A DNA stretch of 64,000 nt from Niastella koreensis GR20-10 (GTDB lineage Bacteria; Bacteroidota; Bacteroidia; Chitinophagales; Chitinophagaceae), in the NCBI RefSeq assembly GCF_000246855.1, contig NC_016609.1, forward strand, positions 5,096,744 to 5,160,743, written 5' to 3'. Below the pieces are notes generated by a model. The model saw only the letters and a program-made list of their open reading frames with translations. It ran no database searches and was not told where the DNA came from. This document shows, piece by piece, positions 35,405 through 44,700 of this stretch. Within the stretch, counting starts at the first letter, position 1. Every line of letters begins with the position of its first letter. The position numbers were made by a program, and so were the translations under genes.

Positions 35405-35717
35405 TAGATGGTAGCGGAATGGTACTGGAATAGCCGGGGTATTGCCTGGGAATGGCCTGAGGATTGCCTGGGTATTGCCTGGCGCACTAGTATATCCAGG
35501 CAGTCTGTAGGCAGTCTGCGTACAGTATCCAGAGCATATCCCTACCATTACCCTACCATGTTGCTACCATTCCAATACTGTATGAACCGGGGCTGGCGAG
35601 CCCCTGGCGGAGTTCTCTGGGAGTTCTCTAAGAGTTGTCTGAAACTTCTCTGGGGCCCCTCATAGAGCAGTGGAGTCCCAGAGAATACCCAGAAAATACT
35701 TAGAGAATACCCAGAGC
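35405..35717. repeat. Two adjacent long imperfect inverted repeats of short units
   Basis: The 637-base gap between the PAP2 and VOC genes holds repetitive DNA rather than a gene. About 85-base arms (35405-35488 and 35489-35572) face each other around ACTAGT and are built of units like ATTGCCTGGG and ATGGTAG. A second pair of arms (about 35609-35655 and 35670-35717) is built of TTCTCTGGG/AGTTCTCTAAG units. A perfect small hairpin GGGGCT-GGCG-AGCCCC lies at 35589-35604. Every ORF here is composed of these units and is not a credible protein. The remaining 35718-35988 shows nothing recognisable. Confidence 0.7.
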
Positions 35718-35988
35718 ATATCACTACCTGTTTGCCAGCATTTCAGCACAATTGCGTCACCGTTACACCATTCTTATCCTATAAATCTCATGAATTTTAC
35801 AAATCCCAGTTCAGACAGCTATGCCGTTATAGAAAACTTTAGCAAGTGAATTTGAAGGAAACCACTGAGGAAGGGAATTTAGACAATTTATGAGGAGACT
35901 ATATCGATATAGATTTTTGTCTACATGTACGGGTTAGCTGTTTCGGGGAAAAACATCTTTTTAGCAGCGGCCAAATAAGGCACTATTA

Positions 35989-36360
35989 TCATTTAGCCTC
36001 CCACAATTCAAGCTTGTTTCCTTCCAGGTCAAGAATATGAACAAACTTGCCATAATCATACGACTCTATATTATCCAACACCGTTACGCCTTCTTCTTTT
36101 AATGCTGCTACCAACGCTTCCAGGTCGTGCACGCGGTAATTGATCATAAAGTCTCTGGTGGAGGGTTCAAAGTATTTGGTCTTGTCGGGGAAAGGGCTCC
36201 ACAGCGTATAGCCTTCTACTGTTGGGTCGTCCTGTTTCCAGCTGAACTGTACGCCGTAGTCGGTTACATCGAAACCGAGGTGGGTCTTATACCATTCTTT
36301 CATTTTTGCGGGGTCCTGGCATTTGAAGAAAATACCGCCGATTCCTGTTACCCTTTTCAT
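35989..36360 (-). CDS. VOC-superfamily (glyoxalase-like) protein
   Basis: 123 aa from the ATG at 36360. The frame is open to 36429 but that extension overlaps the upstream gene's end and has low-quality sequence. It has a VOC fold: a first module beginning VTGIGGIFFKCQDPAKMKEW and a second with the metal-ligand region HILDLEGNKLELWE. It is likely a cytoplasmic glyoxalase or dioxygenase-like protein; substrate unknown. It follows the sigma/STN module on the same strand by 35 bases. No terminator was seen downstream. Confidence 0.88.
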   Translation of the reverse strand: MKRVTGIGGIFFKCQDPAKMKEWYKTHLGFDVTDYGVQFSWKQDDPTVEGYTLWSPFPDKTKYFEPSTRDFMINYRVHDLEALVAALKEEGVTVLDNIESYDYGKFVHILDLEGNKLELWEAK

Positions 36361-36395
36361 AGTTGATTGTTTAAAGCAAGATAACCCTTTTTTGT

Positions 36396-37862
36396 TCACA
36401 ACGGCTCCTCCTCCCGCTTCAGACGCCATCTTATAAAGATCTGATAACTCAACGGCTTCTTTTGATCCCTGCTTTGGCTGGTGAACGCCGGGGTAAGCGG
36501 CAACAACACCGCAGCGCCCAGGTCTACTGATCCTAATTTATAGGCCACTTCAAATTTTGCCAGGATCAAGGATGATTTCAGGTATTTGCTGGTCAATGAA
36601 TCGCCCTTTGCGGTAAACAACGTATCGGGAAAAAACTGGCCATTGACGCCGGTATCATAAATTCGTTTTGTTTGCAGCTGTACCAGCGTTTGCCCCAGCG
36701 TTTGGTACCCGATGCCGGCGTCTATGGTAAAATTTTCATTCAGGTGGTAGTTGTATTGTAAACCTGCATAGATGCCGCCCGATTTTATAAAGCTGGTTGT
36801 TCTTCGTAATGGAATCAACGATGGCAGGGAATCGGTACCATACTTCCTGATACTGGTATCGGCCTTAACCACATTGTTGCCATATACGGTCCACTCGGCG
36901 GGTTTTACCAGCAACAGGAACTCATGTGGATCATGGTGCCAGCTCAGCCAGATGCCGGGAATAAGCGGATTATATAGCTGACTGCTGTTATTGGGACCAG
37001 TGAAATAATAGCTGCTTCCATTGATCGGCAACGCCGCTTTCCAATGCAACCCGAATTGCCAGTTTGAACTACCGCCCGGCTGGCCGTAATTGGCATACCC
37101 TGAATTACGGGAACTCCGGGCAATGGCGCGTTCTTCTTTTTTACTGATGGTTGTGTTGATGGTCTTTGTTTTACCGGGCATGGTATCTTTCACCCACCGG
37201 CGCTCTTTTAAAGAATCTATTGTAACCGGTCCGGTCAATGGCGTCCCCTGTTTTAACTGCCAGTTATCATCCTCCACCGACTTATCATGCCCGTTGCGGG
37301 AACGGGCTTTACGTTCCGTTTCTAAAGCGCCCATACCTAAAGAAAGTCCGATGGTGTCTTTTACCTTGCGGTAAACCGTATCAACAGGCTTAGGGCTATT
37401 AACGACAATAACCCGGTTCAATGAATCCGGGTTTGTATGCGCAGTTATATGTGCTGTATCTGTTGGCTCCGCCCGCCTGACGGGCGTAATGGGCGGCTTG
37501 TTCTTTTTTGCAATGGATTGCGAAATAGCTTTTTGTTTTGGCGGATTATCCTGGAAGATCACATAGCCATTATACCGGAGATAATACAATGAGGTGTTCT
37601 TCCTAATTTCCTTTAACAACAGCCCAATGGTATACTTTCCCTTTTTCAGATTAATCACTTTATCGCCTTTTACCTTAGAGGAGTTAAAGGCAAAACGGAT
37701 GCGGCTGTGACTATGAACATACCGGGTCAACGAATCGAGCGTGATGGGCTTATCAAAATAAAATTGTGCTGCAGCTGCTTTTTGTTGCGCCATGCAATTA
37801 CTGGTCATGGCCAACCCCAACAGTACGAACAACCATAAAATGCTTTTTTTAATTACATCCAT
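36396..37862 (-). CDS. STN-domain protein with C-terminal beta-barrel-like region
   Basis: 488 aa with a signal peptide (about residues 8-25, ending NCMAQ). A STN-like domain (about 32-105) follows: FYFDKPITLDSLTRYVHS then LKKGKYTIGLLLKEIRKNTS. A Pro/Thr-rich and charged linker runs about 110-250. The C-terminal ~230 residues have alternating amphipathic strands (for example GGIYAGLQYNYHLNENFTID, AKFEVAYKLGSVDLGAAVLL, YQIFIRWRLK) that look like a small outer-membrane barrel. There is no TonB plug. It overlaps the anti-sigma-like gene by 14 bases, so sigma, anti-sigma and this protein form one unit. I infer an outer-membrane signal receptor; no family name is known to me. A CGCCCG/CGGGCG hairpin (37470-37486) lies inside the linker code. 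Confidence 0.7.
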   Translation of the reverse strand: MDVIKKSILWLFVLLGLAMTSNCMAQQKAAAAQFYFDKPITLDSLTRYVHSHSRIRFAFNSSKVKGDKVINLKKGKYTIGLLLKEIRKNTSLYYLRYNGYVIFQDNPPKQKAISQSIAKKNKPPITPVRRAEPTDTAHITAHTNPDSLNRVIVVNSPKPVDTVYRKVKDTIGLSLGMGALETERKARSRNGHDKSVEDDNWQLKQGTPLTGPVTIDSLKERRWVKDTMPGKTKTINTTISKKEERAIARSSRNSGYANYGQPGGSSNWQFGLHWKAALPINGSSYYFTGPNNSSQLYNPLIPGIWLSWHHDPHEFLLLVKPAEWTVYGNNVVKADTSIRKYGTDSLPSLIPLRRTTSFIKSGGIYAGLQYNYHLNENFTIDAGIGYQTLGQTLVQLQTKRIYDTGVNGQFFPDTLFTAKGDSLTSKYLKSSLILAKFEVAYKLGSVDLGAAVLLPLTPAFTSQSRDQKKPLSYQIFIRWRLKREEEPL

Positions 37863-38424
37863 TTCCAGTTATTGTGACTTGCTTATTCACCTTATCTATT
37901 TTATACCTGAAAGAAAATGTATAGGTTATTACAGTCAGCATTTCTTTCAGTGAATTGTTATCAAACCGGGTGGTGAATGTACAGTCACCAATATTTCCCT
38001 TCAAAATAACCTTTACATCAAATGCTTTCCCTATTGAATCGGCTACCTGTTTGAAAGGCGTTTTACGAAATTCGATAGACGCCCGTTCTTCTTTTGCAAC
38101 ACGGATAAGTGTATCCCGGGCAATTACTGGTTGGCTGGCCACCATGCTATCGCTGTAATGGGTTACGGGGGTTACCGCTTTTTGTTCATTCTTTTTTAAT
38201 GCCATCACCGTTATTACGGAAACCATTACTACCACGCCTGCACCTATCATCATCTTCCCCATCCCTTTGCCCAGCCATTTTTTTAAACCGGATGCGCGTG
38301 CCGGCACAGCAGGCGCCTGCAACAGCAGCTGTTGCATATTGTCCCAGGCCGCCTGCACCGGTACGTCCGGCTCGGGATAGCTATTGCTGCCAGCCTCATT
38401 GATATGTAGCTTTTTCTTATCCAA
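37849..38424 (-). CDS. Short FecR/DUF4974-like membrane anti-sigma protein
   Basis: The frame reaches 38454, but the TTG at 38424 gives the natural start MDKKKLHINEAG (191 aa) and an 8-base overlap with the sigma gene. The N-terminal cytoplasmic part (about 1-55) is followed by one TM helix (MMIGAGVVVMVSVITVMAL, about 61-80). The periplasmic C terminus resembles DUF4974/STN: SIEFRKTPFKQVADSIGKAF and SLKEMLTVITYTFSFRY. Compared with true FecR proteins (390-419 aa in this window) the central FecR domain is missing. I infer a minimal anti-sigma factor for the adjacent sigma gene. The unusual start codon is a weak point. Confidence 0.7.
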   Translation of the reverse strand: MDKKKLHINEAGSNSYPEPDVPVQAAWDNMQQLLLQAPAVPARASGLKKWLGKGMGKMMIGAGVVVMVSVITVMALKKNEQKAVTPVTHYSDSMVASQPVIARDTLIRVAKEERASIEFRKTPFKQVADSIGKAFDVKVILKGNIGDCTFTTRFDNNSLKEMLTVITYTFSFRYKIDKVNKQVTITGNGCN

Positions 38425-38959
38425 TGTTTTTGTTTCTAATAGTGTAACGGTCAAAAATTTCTTTCAGCCTGGTGCGGCATTCGTTCAGTTGCCATTTAAC
38501 AGTTCCCTCCTTCATGTCTATCAGGTCAGCTATTTCTTTTATTGAAAAGCCTTCCAGATAATACAGGCTGCACACATACCTGGTATTGGTGGGCAACTGA
38601 TCGAGGTAGAAATAAATATCTTTCCATTCCAGTTGCTTAAAGGGGTTATTCACCGCCGCATCACTGTTGTTTTCATTCAACTCAAAAGTGAGCTTTGTTT
38701 TTTTATCCCTGATAAGGGTGAGCGCTGCATTGCGAACCGTGGTATAAGCCCAGTTAAACAAGTCGCCCCTGGCCGGATCATATTTATCCATATTCCTGAA
38801 AACTTTCAACATGCCATTATTTACTGCCGTAAGAATATCATGGTTGTCGGAAAAAAAGCATTTACACAAAGCGAACATGGCCGGGTAAAATTGCCTGTAC
38901 AATTTTTCCTGACTTTTGGGGTCATTGTTTCTGCAGCCATCTATAATATTCTTATCCAA
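38417..38959 (-). CDS. ECF-type sigma-70 factor of the STN module
   Basis: 180 aa. Region 2 contains FFSDNHDILTAVNNGMLKVF and FNWAYTTVRNAALTLIRDKK. Region 4 contains YLEGFSIKEIADLIDMKEGT followed by VKWQLNECRTRLKEI, a clear helix-turn-helix. It directs polymerase to target promoters when its partner lets go. It overlaps the anti-sigma-like gene by eight bases, and that gene overlaps the STN-barrel gene, making a tightly coupled three-gene set. Upstream lies a repeat element and a lipoprotein gene on the same strand. Confidence 0.9.
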   Translation of the reverse strand: MDKNIIDGCRNNDPKSQEKLYRQFYPAMFALCKCFFSDNHDILTAVNNGMLKVFRNMDKYDPARGDLFNWAYTTVRNAALTLIRDKKTKLTFELNENNSDAAVNNPFKQLEWKDIYFYLDQLPTNTRYVCSLYYLEGFSIKEIADLIDMKEGTVKWQLNECRTRLKEIFDRYTIRNKNIG

Positions 38960-38981
38960 ATGTTCAAAGGTTTATACGATA

Positions 38982-39107
38982 AGACCTGTGAGGTTCGCCA
39001 TCATGATTTTAATACCAGCTAGGTTAAGCGAACCTGACAGGTCTGGACCTGTCAGGTGCAATTTAACCCACTAAATGTGCAAATTCAAATGATGCACCTT
39101 ACAGGTC
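38982..39107. repeat. Tandem pair of inverted-repeat elements (copy 1 of a dispersed 62-bp element)
   Basis: First hairpin: 38982-38998 pairs with 39028-39044 at 16 of 17 positions. Second: the 62-bp element 39046-39107 has 15-bp ends (GACCTGTCAGGTGCA and TGCACCTTACAGGTC) that pair with one mismatch. The junction CCTGACAGGTC-TG-GACCTGTCAGG is itself a perfect palindrome. The 62-bp part recurs at 50752-50813. It ends five bases past the stop of the minus-strand lipoprotein gene. Confidence 0.85.
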
Positions 39108-39111
39108 GCCC

Positions 39112-39933
39112 CTAATTGATAATAAGGGGAGAAATTGTTACTTTACTGGTATCACTCCAGTTAAAGTTATAATGTGTACCCGCTTTTGTAAAGGAACCTG
39201 TATAAATAACGCCACTCACATTTACTTTAAATGCATGCGTGCCATCCGTTACCGGATACAACACCCTGGTTGAGGTTGCCCGAACCGGTCCGCTGGTACA
39301 ACCGCCCGGCACCAACACTCCCGGGTAGGCTAAATAATAACTGCCATTGGCACTGGAAAAGCCGGTGAGCAGGTTATTGAAACTGCAGGCATAATAATTC
39401 CGCGTAGTTGCCCTGATCGCCAATCCTGAAACACCACCCGTATCAATTCTTATAGGGGTAATGTTAATATGATCGTACGTTAAAGCGAAAGTACTATCGT
39501 GCGGAATGCAATTCTTACAGGTAGTATCCGGACGGGTGGTATCGCCGGGGTTATGCGGGATGGTATCGGTGGGGAAACCACAGATAGAATCTCTGCGCAG
39601 GCTATCACAATAACTGCTGTCTGTTACGCTTACCATGATCCTTTGTACAGAACCGCCCATATCGGCCAACACCGAATAGGAACCTGATTTGCGAAAGTAA
39701 ACGGTGGCTTTATCGCCATTGCTGGTAAGCGTTACATTGGCAGCAGGGCTTACCGACCATTTAGTGGCCAGCCCGGAGATATTTTGTACCGAAAAGTTTA
39801 CCGGCTCGCCTTTTTTGATCCCTTCTGTTTTGGCGGCATTTACCGAAGCAAGATCACTGCTGTTGTTTTTTTGACACGACACGTAACCGATCACAGCGGT
39901 CATAAATAAAAACGGGATTAATAATCGTTTCAT
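39112..39933 (-). CDS. Lipoprotein with PKD-like domain, unknown function
   Basis: 273 aa. The lipoprotein signal ends VIGYVSCQKNN (Cys about residue 20). A beta-rich domain (about 40-105) with GEPVNFSVQNISGLATKWSV and KATVYFRKSGSYSVLADM has the shape of an Ig/PKD domain. A Pro/Thr/Asp/Cys-rich linker holds several Cys (SYCDSLRRDSICGFP, TCKNCIPHD) and is followed by a second beta domain. No catalytic motif is visible. It lies upstream of the sigma module on the same strand but is separated by the inverted-repeat elements, so it is probably a separate transcript. Confidence 0.7.
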   Translation of the reverse strand: MKRLLIPFLFMTAVIGYVSCQKNNSSDLASVNAAKTEGIKKGEPVNFSVQNISGLATKWSVSPAANVTLTSNGDKATVYFRKSGSYSVLADMGGSVQRIMVSVTDSSYCDSLRRDSICGFPTDTIPHNPGDTTRPDTTCKNCIPHDSTFALTYDHINITPIRIDTGGVSGLAIRATTRNYYACSFNNLLTGFSSANGSYYLAYPGVLVPGGCTSGPVRATSTRVLYPVTDGTHAFKVNVSGVIYTGSFTKAGTHYNFNWSDTSKVTISPLIIN

Positions 39934-40120
39934 GAGTCTTTAATTTTTTGGGTATTTGATACAGCGTGATCACTACTGTGCTGATATAAACTACCGCCCG
40001 ATACCAAAAAGTTGGAATAACGCCCGTTTTTTTTTAAAATATGTATCCGCTGCCTTAACTTTTTTTTAATGCAACAGATACCACAGTCAGATTGTCTTGT
40101 TAGCACTTCAACCGTTTATC

Positions 40121-41584
40121 ATGAGAAAGCAACTTATCATCTTTCCACCCAAACTGGCTGTTGCCGCACTCATATTCAGTTTTAGCTTTATAAGCTGCGA
40201 TAAGGATAAAGATTCCACTGATAAAACCGTGCAGGTTGAAGAAACCGCCACTGCCGGCAATGGGGCCCAGCCGGTTATCACCATTGCAGCAAATGCGGTG
40301 GTTCCACCCACAAAAACCCAATTCAATTTTATCTTTGACTGGGAACAGGTCCAATACATGCCGGTAATGCCTGGCCAACCTGCCGTACCCGTTCCCTGGA
40401 GTGACCAAACAACCAGGAATTACGATCCCGGGCTGCGTTATGATTATAAAAAAAGCGATGGCTGGGAGCTGGTATACAACAACTTTTCCGACTCGCAAAA
40501 CATAGATAACCGGATTTTTATCCTGTATAATAAATTCAGGGGTGTACTCAGGTATTACACCTACAATACCACCGCCAGCAACCCTGCTGTAACCAATTAC
40601 CGTTCGCTCATCAACGAACTGTCTATAAGGAGCGCAGGCCCCACATCGAACATCCTTAATTATGCAGATCAGCTGGTTGTTGACATGAACCAAAAATCCA
40701 ATAATGTTTCCCTGGTTGAGCCCTGGCCCATTTCCCAGAACGGCTGGTACATTTCGCAGTTTGAGATGGCATACGATCGTAACCTGATCGATCTTGACTG
40801 GCATACGTTTTCATTGAGCTGGAATCTGGCCTTTGCCTGGGTGATGGAACTCTCGCTCAACAATAAACAGGCGGGCAATAAAATGATCTTTCTGCAAAAA
40901 CCCGGTTTGTCTTTTAACGATAATTCTTCCCGCGGCATAACTATTGGCAGTAACATGCAGGCGCATGTGAAATCGGTTAGCGGGCTCGATGAATTATCAG
41001 GTGTATTCTCCAACTCCGTTATCAGCAACCTGAAGCAAACTATCTTCGACAGCACGGCAGGTAATAAACTGAACGCTACCCTGGTGCCGAAACTGGGTTT
41101 GGCGGACAGCAAAGTTGATGTGCCTGCTTTGATCCGGCTCGATTACAACGTGGTTGGTTATGTGGGCAATCTTTCCCTGTCGGCACCGGGGCTCGATAAC
41201 AGCCGGATCATTGGCTTGGGTCCCGTATTTAATGAACCTATGGGCATTTTTTACCTGGGCGCTCCGCCCATTATACAACACACCAAAGTGGCTGGGTCTT
41301 TACCTGAACAATACACATTAGATGTTGCCTCGCTTGAATATATTATAAATCCCTTCATTCAAAACTACGCCACCGTACGCAATTTCCGCCAGGAGATAGT
41401 AGCTGTGGCCGGTAATGAAACGCTCAACTATACCGAAGCGCGCCTGTACCAGGGCCAGCAGCTGAAAGCGTCTGCCCCCATAACCATATTAGGGGTAAGG
41501 GTTTCCCTTGAAGTGGTACCCAAAAACGGCAGTGCACCTATTAAGATAATTAAAACATTTAAAGCGAACCTGCATAACAGTTAA
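40121..41584 (+). CDS. Large lipoprotein, unknown function
   Basis: 487 aa from the ATG at 40121; a TTG eight codons earlier keeps the frame but gives a poorer signal. The lipoprotein signal ends FSFISCDKDKD. The mature part is about 460 residues with mixed alpha/beta character, several WPISQNGWYISQFEM-like aromatic stretches, and a C-terminal all-beta domain of about 100 residues (NETLNYTEARLYQGQQ, LGVRVSLEVVPKNG). I do not recognise a family. It precedes SusCD locus 3 on the same strand but has its own terminator, so it is not part of that operon. Confidence 0.65.
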   Translation: MRKQLIIFPPKLAVAALIFSFSFISCDKDKDSTDKTVQVEETATAGNGAQPVITIAANAVVPPTKTQFNFIFDWEQVQYMPVMPGQPAVPVPWSDQTTRNYDPGLRYDYKKSDGWELVYNNFSDSQNIDNRIFILYNKFRGVLRYYTYNTTASNPAVTNYRSLINELSIRSAGPTSNILNYADQLVVDMNQKSNNVSLVEPWPISQNGWYISQFEMAYDRNLIDLDWHTFSLSWNLAFAWVMELSLNNKQAGNKMIFLQKPGLSFNDNSSRGITIGSNMQAHVKSVSGLDELSGVFSNSVISNLKQTIFDSTAGNKLNATLVPKLGLADSKVDVPALIRLDYNVVGYVGNLSLSAPGLDNSRIIGLGPVFNEPMGIFYLGAPPIIQHTKVAGSLPEQYTLDVASLEYIINPFIQNYATVRNFRQEIVAVAGNETLNYTEARLYQGQQLKASAPITILGVRVSLEVVPKNGSAPIKIIKTFKANLHNS

Positions 41585-41591
41585 TTTACAG

Positions 41592-41618
41592 ACGGAAAGG
41601 AATAATTTCCGTTTTTTT
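41592..41618 (+). terminator. Terminator after the large lipoprotein gene
   Basis: ACGGAAA (41592-41598) pairs with TTTCCGT (41606-41612), with a 7-nt loop and a run of seven Ts (41612-41618). It starts seven bases past the stop codon at 41584. Confidence 0.85.
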
Positions 41619-41788
41619 GCATCTTTGCCGCAGAACCAGCACTTAACCGCAGCGCACAGCAGTCACGAAAATTTCAGGGCATTTACCACGACCGGGGGAT
41701 GAAGAACACCATTCCCCTGGCCGAAGGCGTATTATGACTTAACGCAATAACATTTGGTAAACCTTAAAAAACCTAACAAGCAAACAGT

Positions 41789-44700
41789 ATGACTATTACT
41801 GCTTATGAGGGGCCCCGTTCCTGGTACGGGCGGCCCCCGGCGAAAGCATTGCTATGGATGACCACTATCTTTTTATTAACAGTCATTGCGACCCTGCCGG
41901 CCATGGCTTACGACAACATTTCAGTAAGCGGAGTAGTAAAAAGCGCTTCCGGCACTCCCCTTTCCGGTGTATCTGTAGTAATTAAAGGCGCCACCAACGG
42001 TACTACCACCAATAACGAAGGCCGGTTTGAACTGAAAGGTGTACCCGAAAAGGCCACCCTGGTATTTAGTATTATAGGTTACACATCGAAGCAGGTAACC
42101 CTGACCGCTGGTACCGCCGTGCTGAACATTGTGCTGCAGGCAACAGACAGCCGGTTGCAGGAAGTAGTGGTAACGGGTTATCAGAATGTAGATAGAAAAC
42201 TGTTTACCGGCGCAGCCGCTAAAGTAAACGGTGCAGCAGCCGAACGCGATGGCATACCCGATGTAAGCCGGATGCTGGAAGGCCAGGTGGCCGGTGTATC
42301 TATCCAGAATGTTACCAACACATTTGGCGCAGCGCCCAAGATACACGTTCGCGGCGCCACGTCACTTTCGGGCGAGAACAAACCGCTTTGGGTAATAGAT
42401 GGCATTATCCTCGAAGATGTGGTAAACATCAGCAACGAGGCGCTTAGCACGGGCGATGCCAGTACCCTCATCGGTTCTGCCGTGGCAGGCATTAACCCCG
42501 ACGATATTGAATCTTTCACCATTTTGAAAGACGCTGCCGCCACCGCCATGTACGGGGCCCGCGCCATGAATGGCGTAATTGTCGTGAACACGAAAAGAGG
42601 TAAGAACACCAACGGAACGCCCCAGATCAATTACAGCGGCGGTTTTACCACCTACAGCAAGCCTTCCTACAATCAATTCGATATTATGAATTCGGCCGAC
42701 CAGCTTTCGGTGCTGCTGGAACTGGAAAACAAAGGCTACTATAACCACAGCTCTATTTCGCGCGCAAAAGACGGTGGCATCTTTTATAAAATGTACAACG
42801 AGATGTACGATTACGATCCCAATACCGATTCTTATGCGCTTAAAAATACCCTGCAGGACAGGCTGAACTTCCTGGAACGGTATGCAAAGGCCAACACCGA
42901 CTGGTTTGATGTGTTGTTTAAAAACTCCCTGTTGCAGGAACATTCCCTGAGTATGACCTCGGGTTCGCCTAATTCGCAAACGTACTTCTCTACCTCCCTG
43001 ATGAAGGACAATGGCTGGACGCGTGGCGACAACGTAAGCCGCTATACTGCCAAGTTCCGCAATAACTTTAAACTGAACGACCGGTTCCGCGGTGAAGTAA
43101 TGGTGAACGGTTCCGTGCGCGACCAACGTACACCAGGTACCCTTAACAGAGACCCTGACCCCGTACATGGCGCCAATACCCGGAGTTTCGATATTAACCC
43201 TTTCAACTATGCGCTGAACACCAGCCGGCTGATGACGCCTTACGATGCCGATGGCAACCGCGAATACTTTGTACGAAACTATGCGCCTTTCAATATTCTG
43301 AACGAACTGGAGACGAACTACCTTCAGTTGAAGGTGCTCGATCTGCAGGCGCAAATAGGACTTAAATACAAGATCATTCCACAACTGGAATATTCTATCG
43401 ACGGGTCGTACCGCCTGGTTAACAATACCCGGCAGCACTATGTAAAAGAAGGCTCCAACATGGTGCAGGCTTTCCAGGCCAATTACGATGCTACCATTGC
43501 GGCCAACAATATCAACCTGTATAAAGATCCCGACAATCCCAACTCGCTGCCACAGGTAGTATTACCCGAAGGAGGGTTCTTCAATACCACGCTCGATAAC
43601 CTGCGGAGTTTATATTTCCGCCAGAACCTGGAATACAACAACACCTTCCGTAATAAACACCTGGTGAACTTTTTTGGTTCCATGGAATTGCGCAGCATTG
43701 ACCGCCAGAACTCCGATTACGAAGGCATCGGTTATCAATATGAGAATGGCGGGCTGGTAAATCCCAATTACCGCTTCTTCAAAAAAATGATCGAAGGTGG
43801 TGATCCTTACTTCTCCATGTCTACAGGCAACGACCGGTTTGCTGCCTTTATGGGCCGGGCCGCTTATTCCTTCGACAACAAATACAGCGTGAACGTAACC
43901 GGCCGCTACGATGGCAGCAACAAAATGGGGAAATCAACTACCGCCCGCTGGCTGCCTACCTGGAACGTCTCCGGCGCCTGGCACCTTGACCAGGAACATT
44001 TCTTTACCGGTAAACTCACCAACATTATTTCCGCCGCTACCCTGCGTGGCACCTATGGCATGACGGCCAGCATTGGCGATGCGCATAATGCAGCTGCCTT
44101 ATACTATAACGGCGTTACCATTCGCCCGGAAGATACCGACAGGGAATCGGGCATTTACATCAACAGCCTCGAGAACCGGGAACTTACCTGGGAGAAAATG
44201 TATGAGCTGAACCTGGGAACCGATCTGTTGCTGTTCAACAAGATCGACCTTACCGTGGACTGGTACCGCCGCCGGTCATTTGATCTGATTGGCCCCATCA
44301 ATACCTCGGGCATTGGCGGACAATATGTAAAAACCGCCAATTATGCCGACATGGCTGCTCATGGTTTTGAATTTACCATTGGGGGCAGTCCAATTAAAAT
44401 GCCTAACAATGGCTTTAGCTGGCGCACGCAACTGAATGTAAGCATTAATAAAAACGAGATCACCAACCTGCGGGTGAACCCCAGCGTTTGGTCGAACGTA
44501 CAACCGGAAGGTGGCATGCGGGTAGGACATGCCCAACGCGGACTGTATTCCGTTCCCTTTGCCGGCCTGAACCACGACTATGGTTACCCCCTGTTTATTG
44601 ACCAGGATGGTAAAACAGGCGCCAGTTACATCCGTTTGCAGGATGAGGACAAGGACTATCTCGTTTATCATGGCCCGGTAGCCCCTACCCTTACCGGCGG

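Noticed and set aside
35408-35665. 85-codon ORF in the PAP2-VOC spacer
   Set aside because: Made entirely of the degenerate short repeats; composition rich in Trp and Cys and no signal or domain.
35405-35717. Possible CRISPR array
   Set aside because: Units are degenerate, of unequal length and arranged as inverted arms; no constant repeat with unique spacers, and no cas genes nearby.
38982-39107. Insertion sequence with terminal inverted repeats
   Set aside because: The unit is 62 bp with no coding capacity and no clear target duplication; better described as a small palindromic element.
40100-40804. Minus-strand open frame of over 230 codons opposite the large lipoprotein
   Set aside because: Its translation lacks a domain pattern and lies entirely opposite a lipoprotein gene with a good signal peptide and its own terminator.
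42362-43438. Long minus-strand open frame inside the locus 3 susC
   Set aside because: The plus strand encodes an unmistakable SusC over the same bases. The antisense frame has no family resemblance and no start context.
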